40,092 nucleotides of DNA from CAVCAD01 sp036653735 (GCA_036653735.1 JAVVTI010000005.1:1-40092), one strand, 5' to 3'. Shown: positions 6,368 through 15,829, counted from the stretch's first letter. Numbers and translations are program-made. The notes: generated by a model from the letters alone, not told the origin.

Positions 6368-7468
6368 TTAACTTAAAAATGACACTGCTTTATTCTTACA
6401 TTTATTAATATCATCAAAATACTCATTATAACACTTCTTAAGTCGTTTCTTAAGATCTTCTTTATCTTTAAAAGCTTCTTTAAATTCTTTTATAACAAAA
6501 CTCTTAAACTTATTTATAGAAACATCATTATTTTTAACATATTCCATTATAATCTTATGAAGTATTAATTCTTCATTATAGTTTTTATCATTATCTTCTT
6601 TATCAAGAGCTAAAAAATTATAATTTAAGTAATAAAGATATTCCATATCTTTCTTTAACTTATTACTTACATCATGTGTTACTTCTTCTTCTTTCTTAAC
6701 GGGTTCTGTTAATTGATACTCTTCTAATTTCTCCCAAAGTACTAAGCATTGTTTTAAATTATTATCTTTTCTTATAGCATTAGTTCTATTAATGGGACTC
6801 TTAACAGGGCTTACATTAACAAGATTCTTCATAAAGGAACTTCTTAAAAATCCATCTACTTCACTTAGTATCTTATTAAGTCTTTCTTTTATATCTTTTA
6901 CTTCTTCTTTACTCTTATTATCATCTTTCTCATGTTTTCTTTCAAACTGCATTCTTAGTGAAACATCATCACCATTAACAGATGTTTCTCCTTTATAATT
7001 AATAATATTTTCTTCTTTAGAATAACTCTTATATTCATCAATAAATACTTGAGCTGCAACAAAGTTATATAAATTCTTAATAAGGGAATATATAAATCTA
7101 TTTTCATATATAGAGAATGTTTCTTCTTTATATACATTAAGAAGTTTTTTAGGTAATACTTCCCCTTTTTCATTTATACTTTGTATAAGAGATGAATGAG
7201 TAGCTAAATGTTTAACAGTAGCTTCTGTTACCTTCTTAGTCTTTTCTACTATTACTACTTCTTCTTCTTCTTTTAAGAATCTTCTAGGATTTCTTATTAT
7301 ATTATCAATACATGGTAATGTTTCTTCTATAGTTTTAAGCCATGATAAATCAACATATACTTTTTTAATACTTTTACTATTATTAACAGAAGAAACAGTA
7401 GCAACAGAAAAATCATTAAGTTTATTTTCTTCTGTTGCCTTAAGTACTTTTATTAAATTTTCATTCAT
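6368..7468 (-). CDS. DUF2357 (McrC N-terminal-like) protein without a visible nuclease
   Basis: A 366-residue soluble protein. The segment I-I-R-N-P-R-R-F-L-K-E-E-E-E-V-V, then K-K-V-T-E-A-T-V-K-H-L-A-T-H, then a Y-E-N-R-F-I-Y-S-L-I motif, matches what I know of the DUF2357 domain, which in McrC-type proteins precedes a PD-(D/E)xK nuclease. I see no convincing nuclease motif in the remainder, which is Lys/Glu-rich and helical with possible coiled coil (about 165-215). It sits 8 bp downstream of the McrB-like ATPase gene, the usual pairing for McrB and McrC. Family knowledge suggests it regulates or adapts the ATPase; loss of the nuclease would argue against simple DNA restriction. The family call is from memory and should be treated as probable. 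Confidence 0.7.
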   Translation of the reverse strand: MNENLIKVLKATEENKLNDFSVATVSSVNNSKSIKKVYVDLSWLKTIEETLPCIDNIIRNPRRFLKEEEEVVIVEKTKKVTEATVKHLATHSSLIQSINEKGEVLPKKLLNVYKEETFSIYENRFIYSLIKNLYNFVAAQVFIDEYKSYSKEENIINYKGETSVNGDDVSLRMQFERKHEKDDNKSKEEVKDIKERLNKILSEVDGFLRSSFMKNLVNVSPVKSPINRTNAIRKDNNLKQCLVLWEKLEEYQLTEPVKKEEEVTHDVSNKLKKDMEYLYYLNYNFLALDKEDNDKNYNEELILHKIIMEYVKNNDVSINKFKSFVIKEFKEAFKDKEDLKKRLKKCYNEYFDDINKCKNKAVSFLS

Positions 7469-7476
7469 ATATCCTC

Positions 7477-8985
7477 CTAATTAAGTTTCTTAAGATTATC
7501 TAAGTATTTCTTACATTCTTTCATAACATCTTGTCCAAATAAATTATCAAGGTATTTAACAAAATCATCAGTTTCATTCTTTATATATGTTAAGTTAAGT
7601 TGATTAAATTTCTTAAGTATTTTGTGAGCTACTACATAATCAATAGCATTTATTTCCTCACCACCACAAGCCATATATACTGGTACAAAGTCTCTTATTT
7701 GTTTTAATATACGATTACCAAAACTAATTCTAAAATGCTCTATAATATAGCTGTCCATTTGATTAATTTTAATTTCATTCTCAGGCTGTATCTTATAGTT
7801 TTTTTGTGCTTTATCAAATAAAGATTCAAAATACTTATAACTTAGATTAATAGACTCAGTCTTAGATGCTTCAAATTCAACACTCTTTTCATCTATTTCT
7901 ATAGGCATAGCACGATCATATACTTTATCAGTTACCATGAATGTAGAATCATCATTATTTATAGTACCTATATACCAAACATTCTCTGGTATAGTAAGTT
8001 TACCATTATTTAGCTTAATAGGATCTAACTCCCATCTATTAGGAACTAACTCAATAATCCATTGAGATGGATTAGGAAGTTCTAGTATAGATAACATTTC
8101 TGCAAAGTAATATTCAACACGACTAATATTCATCTCATCTAAAAGTGTTAAATAGACCTTCTCAGTGTATGTAGCTTCATATACCTTTCTAAGTACTTCA
8201 CTTTCATTAAACCTCTTAGTAAACTCATTAAAGTAACCAAATAACTCAGTACTATCCTTCCATGAAGGTTGTACTGATGCAATAATAGTTTCATTATTAA
8301 TAAATTTACCCATAGCATACGCTAATGAAGTTTTACCAGTACCACTTATACCTTCAAGAATTATTAATCTATTAGAGGCAAAAGATGAAACAAACAATCT
8401 TATTAAATTAATATCATAATATAGCTTTAAATCATAAGCACAGAAGCTTCTAAATCTATCACAAAATTCATTAAGTTCAAAATCATTATTAAATGTAACT
8501 GGAGTATAACTCTTCATTTCCTCATCTATAGTAGAAAGTTTAAAGAACCTACTTTCTCCCTCAGTTAATTTATTAACTATATTACCATTTTCATCATACT
8601 CAATTTCTCCTTCATCAGGATTAGTCATAGATAAAAACTTCTCATTTTCTTGTTTAAGTCTTATGATATCAGAGTTTAAGTCCTCTATTTCTTCAACTAA
8701 AGCACCTTGTTTATGAGAGTTTTTCCTAAACTTAATAAATCTAAGTATTATCTTAGTAATAAGAAAACCAATTAATACAAATATAGATAATAAACATAAT
8801 ACTGAAATAATTATAACAAATGATTTACCACTTCCATCACTCTTAAGATATTCTTTAATTATATCAACATAGTTTACTACGTTAAATATATCAAAAAGCC
8901 CTTCAAAAAAAGCCTTAAATATTTTAGCGAAACCTCCAAAAAAAGGATCTAAAAACTTTATAAAAAAATCTCCACCTGTACTCAT
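7477..8985 (-). CDS. Membrane-anchored McrB-like AAA+ ATPase
   Basis: A 502-residue protein. An amphipathic, Phe-rich N-terminus and one strong transmembrane segment (about 55-82) are followed by a short coiled coil (about 95-120). The AAA+ module has Walker A G212-I-S-G-T-G-K-T219, Walker B L-L-D283-E284-M-N, a G-T-I-N-N-D-D sensor-like segment around 340-346 in the position of the McrB M-N-x-x-D motif, and V-Y-D-R358 as candidate arginine finger. Ordinary McrB proteins are soluble GTPases that drive a nuclease; anchoring to the membrane is unusual. Its start overlaps the stop of the upstream gene by 4 bp (ATGA type), so the two are translationally coupled. ATP versus GTP specificity cannot be decided from sequence alone. 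Confidence 0.88.
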   Translation of the reverse strand: MSTGGDFFIKFLDPFFGGFAKIFKAFFEGLFDIFNVVNYVDIIKEYLKSDGSGKSFVIIISVLCLLSIFVLIGFLITKIILRFIKFRKNSHKQGALVEEIEDLNSDIIRLKQENEKFLSMTNPDEGEIEYDENGNIVNKLTEGESRFFKLSTIDEEMKSYTPVTFNNDFELNEFCDRFRSFCAYDLKLYYDINLIRLFVSSFASNRLIILEGISGTGKTSLAYAMGKFINNETIIASVQPSWKDSTELFGYFNEFTKRFNESEVLRKVYEATYTEKVYLTLLDEMNISRVEYYFAEMLSILELPNPSQWIIELVPNRWELDPIKLNNGKLTIPENVWYIGTINNDDSTFMVTDKVYDRAMPIEIDEKSVEFEASKTESINLSYKYFESLFDKAQKNYKIQPENEIKINQMDSYIIEHFRISFGNRILKQIRDFVPVYMACGGEEINAIDYVVAHKILKKFNQLNLTYIKNETDDFVKYLDNLFGQDVMKECKKYLDNLKKLN

Positions 8986-10055
8986 AATATTTCCTCCTTA
9001 ATCTTTTCTTTCCTTATTATTACTTTATCATTTGCTTCCTTTACCTTATTAGATATAGCAAATGTACAAGGTATACTTGCATCAATAATATCATCTTCAA
9101 AATCTACAACAAGATCATATCCATAACCAATAATATCATTAAATATATTAATATTATCTTTGAACTCATTAAATTTAACATATATCTTAATGTGTTTCTT
9201 TATATTCTTAGAACTACACACTTTATTTAACTTAGTAAAATTATATCTGCCTGTATAAAATTCTCTACTAATATAAAATAAAAAGTCATTAACAACTCCT
9301 CCATTAATAAGAGTGTCTAGTATCTTTATAGCACATAACTCATATGAAACTAAAGTATAATTACTATTAATATGCTTATGATCAACAAACCTATTAATAT
9401 CATTAATACTAAACTTATCAAGTCCATTTATTTTATAATCAAACTTAACCATAAAATACTTCTTATTAATATCAAATACTTCATAAGTATTTTTAGCATT
9501 AGGAATAACTAAAGATTTAAAGAATAACTTTTCACCTTCAGCATTAGATAACATCTCTGAAACAAACTCATTACAATAAGCTTTATACTTCTTATTAATA
9601 ATGAAATTATCTGTATTCATAATATTAATAAAACCATTAAGTAAACTCTTGCATTTATTTTTATCGCACTCTAATTTATTTAAAGTTTTATCAATATGTA
9701 AAGCAAATCCAAGAAGAACAATTAAATAAAATGTTCTTAAATCATAAGTCTTACTACTTATTTTTCTATTATTAACTTCATAATACTTAATAATAGAAGA
9801 ATAGGCTATATTAAAATAAGTATTATTATCATTAGTATACTTATAATACGATTCTATATTCTTAATATCAAAAGAACAATCTAGTAAATAATTATCTACA
9901 TAATAATCAGTTGTAAAACTAATAATACTATTAAATTCTTCCATACTTTCAAAACTATTAGTTTTAAGACCCACTAACTTATTTAATCTTTTGCAGTAAG
10001 AAAATATCTTTTTCTTCTTACTATAAAGAAACTTATCTATCACACTTAGTGCCAT
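8982..10055 (-). CDS. Unknown protein, first gene of the McrB-like unit
   Basis: A 357-residue protein rich in Asn, Lys, Tyr and Ile, with no transmembrane segment or signal peptide that I can see and no recognised motif. It contains several Cys (for example C-D-K-N-K-C around 130) but no regular metal site. The ATG follows AGGTGA with five bases between, and a promoter lies just upstream. Coupling by 4-bp overlap to the McrB-like ATPase implies that it works with it. By position it could be the sensor or specificity subunit of the system, but nothing in the sequence proves that. Confidence 0.75.
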   Translation of the reverse strand: MALSVIDKFLYSKKKKIFSYCKRLNKLVGLKTNSFESMEEFNSIISFTTDYYVDNYLLDCSFDIKNIESYYKYTNDNNTYFNIAYSSIIKYYEVNNRKISSKTYDLRTFYLIVLLGFALHIDKTLNKLECDKNKCKSLLNGFINIMNTDNFIINKKYKAYCNEFVSEMLSNAEGEKLFFKSLVIPNAKNTYEVFDINKKYFMVKFDYKINGLDKFSINDINRFVDHKHINSNYTLVSYELCAIKILDTLINGGVVNDFLFYISREFYTGRYNFTKLNKVCSSKNIKKHIKIYVKFNEFKDNINIFNDIIGYGYDLVVDFEDDIIDASIPCTFAISNKVKEANDKVIIRKEKIKEEIL

Positions 10056-10084
10056 TTGTTCACCTACTTTATTCCTACTATAAA

Positions 10085-10113
10085 ATTATAGCATATGATT
10101 TTTTTAAAAGCAA
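10085..10113 (-). promoter_or_regulatory. Promoter of the four-gene McrB-like unit
   Basis: Read on the minus strand: TTGCTT (10108-10113), a 17-base spacer, and a perfect TATAAT (10085-10090), 30 bp ahead of the first start codon. The -35 is poor but the spacing is ideal. With the terminator at 4990-5021 it defines an independent transcription unit. Confidence 0.55.
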
Positions 10114-10166
10114 TAAACAAACCTAATTTGTTATAAAATATAGAAAAAAGTTATCTTAATATATGT

Positions 10167-12044
10167 TTAATTTAATAAAAGTTTAATTATAGCATTTTCT
10201 TTTACTCTACTATTTCCAACTGGAGACATTTCAATTACATCATTTCCACTTCCAGAATACTCCACATTAAACTCATTTAATTTATTAGCAGCTTCTCTTT
10301 TTGTTAAGCCTACTACATCAGGAACTGTTGTATACCTTTCATCATCCCATAAATATTTCTTAGGGATACCAGAAAAATCTTTTTTAATATTGAATATTTC
10401 ACCAGCTGCTTTCATAACTGTTTTAAATATAGGAGCACTTACTTCACTTCCATACTGTACAGTATTTTTAGGATTATCTATAGCAATATAAGTAACCACT
10501 TGAGGATCATAGGCTGGCATAAACCCTATAAATGATAGAATATAATTACCTACCATATACTTTCCATCACTTCCAACTTTTTGAGCAGTACCTGTTTTAC
10601 CACCAGCTCTATATCCTTCTATAAATGCTTTTTTTCCTCCTCCATTTGCAATAGTACTCTCAAGTGCATAAATCATAAGTTTACTTGTTTCTTTACTAAT
10701 AATATTCTTTCTTTTAATATGTACTTCATTATTAGTCTTAACGATAAAAGGAGTATAAAGCGTTCCTCCATTAACTATTGCACTAAGTGCATTTGCCTGT
10801 TGTAATGGAGTAACGCTAACACCTTGACCAAAAGCAGTAGTTGCTAACTCAAGAGGGCCTACTTTATCCATCTTAAATATAATGCCTGTTGCCTCACCAT
10901 TTAAATCAATACCTGTTTTTTCACCAAAACCAAACTTATTTAAATAACCAAATAACTTATCTTTACCAAGTTTCATACCAATAGATACAAATCCTGGATT
11001 GCATGAATTTTCTATTACATTTAAATATGTTTGTTTACCATGTCCTCCATGTTTCCAGCAATGTATTGTACTTCCTGCTACATTAACACTACCAGTATCA
11101 TAATAAGTATCTTCAAAAATATTAATAAGTCTTTCTTCTATAGCAGATGCAAATGATACCATCTTAAAAGTTGATCCAGGTTCAAAAGAAGCCCAAATAG
11201 ATAGATTCCTATTAATAGTCTCAGTACTATAATCCTTATATTTAGATGGATTAAAATCAGGTTTACTAGATAAAGCATATATTTCTCCTGTCTTAGGATT
11301 CATTGATATACCCATTGCACCTTGTGCATCATACTTCTTCATAGCAATGTCAAGCTCACTATCTAAGACCTTTTGTAAATCTAAATCAATAGTAAGCATT
11401 AAGTCTTTACCATTTATAGGTTCCTCGTAAACTTCTGCCATTTCTAGTTTATTTCCCTTACCATCAGAAAAATATTTAATAGATCCACTTTTACCTGTTA
11501 AATAATCATCAAACATAACTTCAAGTCCACTTAAACCTTGATTATCAATTCCTACATAACCTAAGGAATGGCTTAATAAATTATCATATAAATAATTTCT
11601 TTTACTTTCTTTTAATAAATATACACCATCAAAACCATAAGAATTTATTTTATCTACTATATCAAAAGATAAATTTCTTCCTTCTGGATGTACTCTTTCT
11701 ATGGAAGTCTTCTTATACACATGTTTTTTCATCTCATCATAACTAGTTCCTAAAATAGAAGATAAAACATTAGTAACTTTTTCTTTATTAATTATTTGAT
11801 TAGGTACTAGTATCAAAGAAGCTGTAGTAACATTATCTACTATTACTTTACCATTTCTATCTAAAACTTTACCTCTATCTGCTTTAACTGGTAAATTTCT
11901 ACTCCATAAATCATCAGATAGTTCCTTAAGTTTTTTATACTCAACAACCTGTATATAAAAGACTCTAACAATTACTAAGAAGAACAAAGTAAGTACAACT
12001 AATAATACTATTTTTATTCTTTTATTTTGTATATAACTAAACAT
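10167..12044 (-). CDS. spoVD: SpoVD/class B penicillin-binding protein with PASTA domain
   Basis: A 625-residue transpeptidase that cross-links peptidoglycan on the outer face. One N-terminal membrane anchor (about 9-32) is followed by the dimerisation region with A-D-R-G-K-V-L-D-R-N-G (about 55-65). The catalytic domain has S291-T-F-K, S347-C-N and K483-T-G-T, all in order and intact. A single C-terminal PASTA domain (about 571-625) starts at T-V-P-D-V-V-G-L. One C-terminal PASTA is typical of SpoVD and some Pbp2 proteins. SpoVD works with the SEDS partner SpoVE in spore cortex synthesis; the SEDS gene of this locus is the one interrupted by the mobile element. I cannot exclude that it is the vegetative FtsI of this organism. 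Confidence 0.9.
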   Translation of the reverse strand: MFSYIQNKRIKIVLLVVLTLFFLVIVRVFYIQVVEYKKLKELSDDLWSRNLPVKADRGKVLDRNGKVIVDNVTTASLILVPNQIINKEKVTNVLSSILGTSYDEMKKHVYKKTSIERVHPEGRNLSFDIVDKINSYGFDGVYLLKESKRNYLYDNLLSHSLGYVGIDNQGLSGLEVMFDDYLTGKSGSIKYFSDGKGNKLEMAEVYEEPINGKDLMLTIDLDLQKVLDSELDIAMKKYDAQGAMGISMNPKTGEIYALSSKPDFNPSKYKDYSTETINRNLSIWASFEPGSTFKMVSFASAIEERLINIFEDTYYDTGSVNVAGSTIHCWKHGGHGKQTYLNVIENSCNPGFVSIGMKLGKDKLFGYLNKFGFGEKTGIDLNGEATGIIFKMDKVGPLELATTAFGQGVSVTPLQQANALSAIVNGGTLYTPFIVKTNNEVHIKRKNIISKETSKLMIYALESTIANGGGKKAFIEGYRAGGKTGTAQKVGSDGKYMVGNYILSFIGFMPAYDPQVVTYIAIDNPKNTVQYGSEVSAPIFKTVMKAAGEIFNIKKDFSGIPKKYLWDDERYTTVPDVVGLTKREAANKLNEFNVEYSGSGNDVIEMSPVGNSRVKENAIIKLLLN

Positions 12045-12226
12045 ATTATAATCACCATAATAATATTATGATATTGCACAGTAGTTTATAAGTAATACTA
12101 TATGTTTTAAGAAATACATATAAAAATAGTATATTAATAACCAATTTTTCATTCAAGTGCCTCTGCTTTTTTAGTATAATATAAATATTTTATTTTAACA
12201 TAATTATTAATCCTACTATAATTTTT

Positions 12227-13213
12227 CTAATTTTCATTAATCCATTTAATAGTGCTTTCTATGGTATTAGCTATACTTCTAGGTCTATATTCAAGTTCTC
12301 TTGTTGACTTTTCATGTGAAAACTTAATGTTTCTTCTAACAACCTTTAGTGAATAGGAAGTAAAAAGAGGTTTTTGTTTAGTAAGTTTATAATAAATATT
12401 AGCAAGTGGCATAAGGGGTTTTATTATAAAATAAGGGATAGTTTTATTTATTTCTTTCTTCTTAGTTAATTGACTTAATAAGTTCATTAATTCTTTTAAT
12501 GTAAAATACTTATTAGATAAAATATATTTATTACTACATTTACTTAAATAAGATATTTTAATAATAGCTTCTACTACATCTCTTACATCTACTAAGTCAT
12601 ATCCTCCATCTATTATAGCTGGGAATCCATCATTTAAATAAGATTTAATTAGAGTTGAAAAATTTCCATAGTGTTTATCATTAGGACCTATTATAGCTGT
12701 TGGAAAAACGCATATAGTTTTAAGTGTTCCCTTGACTGCTAATACTTCATTAGTAGCTATTGCTTTAGAAATTGCATAAGGAGAATACAAGTCCTTCTTA
12801 TTTATACTATAACTTTCATCAATAATATCTCCACTCTTACCACTAAAAACATCAGTACTACTAACGTATATAAGTTTCTTAAAGTTATACTTCTTACACA
12901 TATCAATAACATTTCTAGTTCCTAATACATTTATTTTATAGGCTTCATCATAATCATTAAGTTTAGTAGTAATATATCCAGCTGCATGAATACATATCTT
13001 TTCACATTTTTCCTTAATATTAAATATATCATCTAAACTAGCTATATCATTAATATTTCCTTTTTTAATTAATAATTTTTTATCTTCTATATCTATTTTA
13101 CATCTATTTTCTATAGCTATTATACTAAAATCATTATTTGTTTTAAGTAAGCTATATATTAAATTAGTTCCTACTAATCCCGATGCTCCTGTTATAACGA
13201 ATATCTTCTTCAT
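12227..13213 (-). CDS. NAD(P)-dependent SDR epimerase/dehydratase
   Basis: A 328-residue extended short-chain dehydrogenase. The Rossmann motif T-G-A-S-G-L-V-G-T-N (8-17) binds NAD(P), a D-I-A/H-A-A-G segment follows, and the catalytic Y-A-I-S-K (Y-x-x-x-K, about 147-151) and upstream S-S-T-D are present. The C-terminal half carries substrate-binding features such as V-F-P-T-A-I-I-G-P. Members act on nucleotide sugars, dihydroflavonol-like substrates or 3-beta-hydroxysteroids; the substrate cannot be read here. The start follows GGAG with a good spacing. The 182 bp between its end and the PBP gene holds nothing I can name. Confidence 0.85.
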   Translation of the reverse strand: MKKIFVITGASGLVGTNLIYSLLKTNNDFSIIAIENRCKIDIEDKKLLIKKGNINDIASLDDIFNIKEKCEKICIHAAGYITTKLNDYDEAYKINVLGTRNVIDMCKKYNFKKLIYVSSTDVFSGKSGDIIDESYSINKKDLYSPYAISKAIATNEVLAVKGTLKTICVFPTAIIGPNDKHYGNFSTLIKSYLNDGFPAIIDGGYDLVDVRDVVEAIIKISYLSKCSNKYILSNKYFTLKELMNLLSQLTKKKEINKTIPYFIIKPLMPLANIYYKLTKQKPLFTSYSLKVVRRNIKFSHEKSTRELEYRPRSIANTIESTIKWINEN

Positions 13214-13230
13214 ATATATTTCTCCATAAT

Positions 13231-13251
13231 AAAAAAGCCTAGTTTCTAGGC
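13231..13251 (-). terminator. Intrinsic terminator after the DUF1292 gene
   Basis: GCCTAG (13237-13242), a three-base loop and CTAGGC (13246-13251); on the minus strand six T follow (plus-strand A at 13231-13236). The stem includes the stop codon of the DUF1292 gene. Confidence 0.8.
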
Positions 13252-13488
13252 ATTCATATTCTCATACTTATTTTTAAAGAGTAACAAAGCACTATTAAAC
13301 TCTTCTTCATTATCAAGAGATATAAATACTTCATTATTATCTCTTATAATACTTTTTCTAATGCACATACTTTCTTCATCTAAAATACTAGATAAATACA
13401 CATAAGTATTTTTACCACTAATTATCTCATCTACTATAATATAATCTTTATTGTCTTCTAAAGTAACTGTAACACATTCATTTTGCAT
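13246..13488 (-). CDS. DUF1292-type small protein
   Basis: An 80-residue protein beginning MQNECVTVTLEDNKDYIIVDEI. The D-N-K-D-Y-I-I-V-D-E-I ... Y-V-Y-L pattern and acidic composition fit the DUF1292/YrzB group, small cytoplasmic proteins of unknown role in Firmicutes. I chose the ATG at 13486-13488 because GGAGGG precedes it by eight bases; this makes it overlap the upstream gene by 11 bp, so translation is coupled. A second family member of nearly equal length lies at 29781-30026, also immediately downstream of a membrane protein. Confidence 0.75.
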   Translation of the reverse strand: MQNECVTVTLEDNKDYIIVDEIISGKNTYVYLSSILDEESMCIRKSIIRDNNEVFISLDNEEEFNSALLLFKNKYENMNA

Positions 13489-14131
13489 GGCTTTTACCCT
13501 CCATAACAGGTTCACTTTCTACTAAATTTAGAACCTTAGTTTTTAAGCTTTTTTCATACTCATCATAATCTACTTTACCATTTTTATCAGCATATCCTTT
13601 AGCTACTAAATATTCCTCAAATGTAGAATAGTTATCAGCAAGTACTTCATCATTCTCATCTAAAGAAGATAATATTCTAATAACTTCATCCATATTACTG
13701 TTAGCTTCCGCACTCATACCCTTATAAACTCCATAAATAGCAATATCTGGTTCTTTATCATCTATTATACAAGAAGCTATATTAGCATTATTGTACCAAT
13801 AATGTTGCATATCATTTGTTCTATAAGTTTCACTTTTTACTAAATCTCTATATCTTGATAAATACTCTGAGTAATGAAGTTTATCAGTAATACTAAAAAA
13901 CTCTTTACTAGGCATTTCTTCCCCTGCCATAACAATCTGTGTATTAGGATTTACTTCATTATTTTTATTAATCATATTAGTAGTAACAGAACCAAACAAA
14001 ATTCCAGCACATATTCCTAATATACAATATATTCTTCTATTTTTATTAACAAAAGCATTAAGTTTTTTTCTATTAACAACAACTTCTTCTTTATTAATAC
14101 TATTATCTTTAGCCTTTTCATATTTATTCAA
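13478..14131 (-). CDS. Unknown single-pass membrane protein
   Basis: A 217-residue protein using a TTG start nine bases after a perfect AGGAGG (14141-14146). A charged N-terminus (about 30 residues) precedes one transmembrane segment (R-I-Y-C-I-L-G-I-C-A-G-I-L-F-G). The rest, rich in Tyr, Asp, Glu and Asn, should lie outside the cell: S-E-Y-L-S-R-Y-R-D-L-V, M-Q-H-Y-W-Y-N-N-A-N-I and so on. No known domain is recognised. It ends with TGA inside the start region of the DUF1292 gene. The topology (cytoplasmic head, one helix, external domain, DUF1292 partner downstream) repeats at 30026-32763. Confidence 0.7.
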   Translation of the reverse strand: MNKYEKAKDNSINKEEVVVNRKKLNAFVNKNRRIYCILGICAGILFGSVTTNMINKNNEVNPNTQIVMAGEEMPSKEFFSITDKLHYSEYLSRYRDLVKSETYRTNDMQHYWYNNANIASCIIDDKEPDIAIYGVYKGMSAEANSNMDEVIRILSSLDENDEVLADNYSTFEEYLVAKGYADKNGKVDYDEYEKSLKTKVLNLVESEPVMEGKSHAK

Positions 14132-14215
14132 AACTAACAACCTCCTAAATGAATACTTTCTACGTATATATTACCATATAATAAACTATATTTCAATTAT
14201 TTCTTATTACCAGAA

Positions 14216-15829
14216 TCAAATATTATTTATAATACAAGGTATCAATTGTTTCTTTCTAGATATTAATCCTTTTACAAAGAAACCTTGCTCTATTACTATA
14301 TTTTCATAAGAATTTTCTAGTACCTTTTTAGCATTTTCTGTATATAGAATAAATGATCCGTTTTTAAGTATATTAGTAATAACAAATATTACAAAACTAT
14401 CTCTATTATAATTCTCCCAATCATTAAGTTCTTTTATAAATTCATCTTTTCTATTTAATATTTCTTCTTCATTCATAGAAACAACCTGTGCTGCAGAGAA
14501 CTTAACATCATCTTTACTAAATTCCTTCATATCACTATGTATTATTTCTTCTATAGATTTATTCTTTATAGAAGAAGCTGCTTCAAACATTTCTTTAGAA
14601 TACTTTTTATAATCAATATTACATATTCTACATAAGTCATCTACTACTTCTTTATCTTTTAATGTAGTAGTAGGACTAACAAAAGCTAAGGTATCAGAGA
14701 GTATTCCACTAAGCATTAACCCCGCCATTACATATGGAATTTCAATATTATTTTCTTTATATAAGTAATATAATATTGTATTAGTACTGCCTACTGACAT
14801 ATTCCTAAAGTTAATAGGACTATTAGTAGATATATTTCCTATCTTATGATGATCAATTATCTCTACTATTTCAGCCTCATTAAGGCCTATTACACTTTGA
14901 CTTTCCTCGTTATGATCTACTAAAATAACTTTCTTCTTACTAAAATTATCCATTTCAGTTATTCTAAGTAATCCTTTACATATACCACTTTTACTAAGTA
15001 CTGGATAATTATTATACTTAAGTTTTTTACTTCTTTCCATAAACTCATCAACATAATCATTTTCATATATAAAAGATGCTTTTCTAACATCATCTAAAGA
15101 TATAGCATAATTACTAGTACATACTATTTTAGATGTTAAGAAACTTTTATATCCTGTCTTTATTATATTAACTTTGTTTTTTCTAGCAATAATAATATGT
15201 TCTTTTTTAATAGTAGCATTACCAGTTAATATTAATAACTTAATACTAGAATTAACAGCTTTTTCAATAATACTATGTCTATCAGCTACTATTAGAATAT
15301 CATTAGAAGTTAGATTAACAGTCTCTATAAAGGTAGTACTTCTATATCCAGCAGATACTATATTACCTTTAATTTCATCATCAAATTTAAGAATCTTTTT
15401 TCCTTTAATAGTTTTAACTATATTATCATAGGAAGTATATATACTAGAATTTTCAAAGTCATACATTTCTTTAAGTAAATCTTTAGCAGTTAATATTCCT
15501 AAGAAACCACCTTTATCATCTATAATAGCAACACCAGTGGTATTATTATTAACCATAAAATCATGAACTTCCATTAAAGAAGTATATCCATTTAAACAAA
15601 AATCTTTATGATATTCAATATCCTTTATTTGTAACTTAACATCATTTAAGTAATAAGGTACTCTAACACCAAAATACTTTAGTACAAAAGTAGTCTCATC
15701 ATTAATTTTACCAAGTACATAAGAAATACAGTTAACGCCTAGTTGTTTCTTAAGATATTCACACACTAAAGCACTTGTAACACTATCAGTATCTGGATTC
15801 TTATGACCAAATATATATACCTTTTTCAT
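14216..15829 (-). CDS. ppaC: CBS/DRTGG-domain manganese-dependent inorganic pyrophosphatase
   Basis: A 537-residue family II pyrophosphatase, which hydrolyses PPi to phosphate with Mn/Co ions. The DHH module is split: G-H-K-N-P-D-T-D-S (8-16) at the N-terminus and, after an insertion, D-H-N-E and I-D-H-H-K-I-G (around 325-331), with the DHHA2 domain at the end. The insertion (about 60-290) holds two CBS motifs (for example N-T-T-G-V-A-I-I-D and Y-P-V-L-S-K) around a DRTGG domain. Enzymes of this class bind AMP, ADP or diadenosine polyphosphates there and are regulated by them. Length and motifs are those of an active enzyme. The downstream C-terminal K-x-x-R-K-K-Q-L substrate motif appears as S-R-K-K-Q-L. 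Confidence 0.93.
   Translation of the reverse strand: MKKVYIFGHKNPDTDSVTSALVCEYLKKQLGVNCISYVLGKINDETTFVLKYFGVRVPYYLNDVKLQIKDIEYHKDFCLNGYTSLMEVHDFMVNNNTTGVAIIDDKGGFLGILTAKDLLKEMYDFENSSIYTSYDNIVKTIKGKKILKFDDEIKGNIVSAGYRSTTFIETVNLTSNDILIVADRHSIIEKAVNSSIKLLILTGNATIKKEHIIIARKNKVNIIKTGYKSFLTSKIVCTSNYAISLDDVRKASFIYENDYVDEFMERSKKLKYNNYPVLSKSGICKGLLRITEMDNFSKKKVILVDHNEESQSVIGLNEAEIVEIIDHHKIGNISTNSPINFRNMSVGSTNTILYYLYKENNIEIPYVMAGLMLSGILSDTLAFVSPTTTLKDKEVVDDLCRICNIDYKKYSKEMFEAASSIKNKSIEEIIHSDMKEFSKDDVKFSAAQVVSMNEEEILNRKDEFIKELNDWENYNRDSFVIFVITNILKNGSFILYTENAKKVLENSYENIVIEQGFFVKGLISRKKQLIPCIINNI

Noticed and set aside
6368..8985. Ordinary McrBC restriction system
   Set aside because: The ATPase is membrane-anchored, no nuclease motif is seen in the DUF2357 protein, and the operon includes an envelope protein; a restriction role is not supported by the sequence.
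12045..12226. Sigma-E-type promoter ahead of the SpoVD-like gene
   Set aside because: A CATATAGT element is suggestive, but AT-rich DNA gives many such matches and no convincing -35 at the right distance was found.
13478..13480. Mycoplasma-type genetic code (TGA as Trp) because of the very low GC
   Set aside because: TGA is used as a stop where genes overlap (here, and at the spoIIGA-sigE overlap), and Trp is encoded by TGG throughout.
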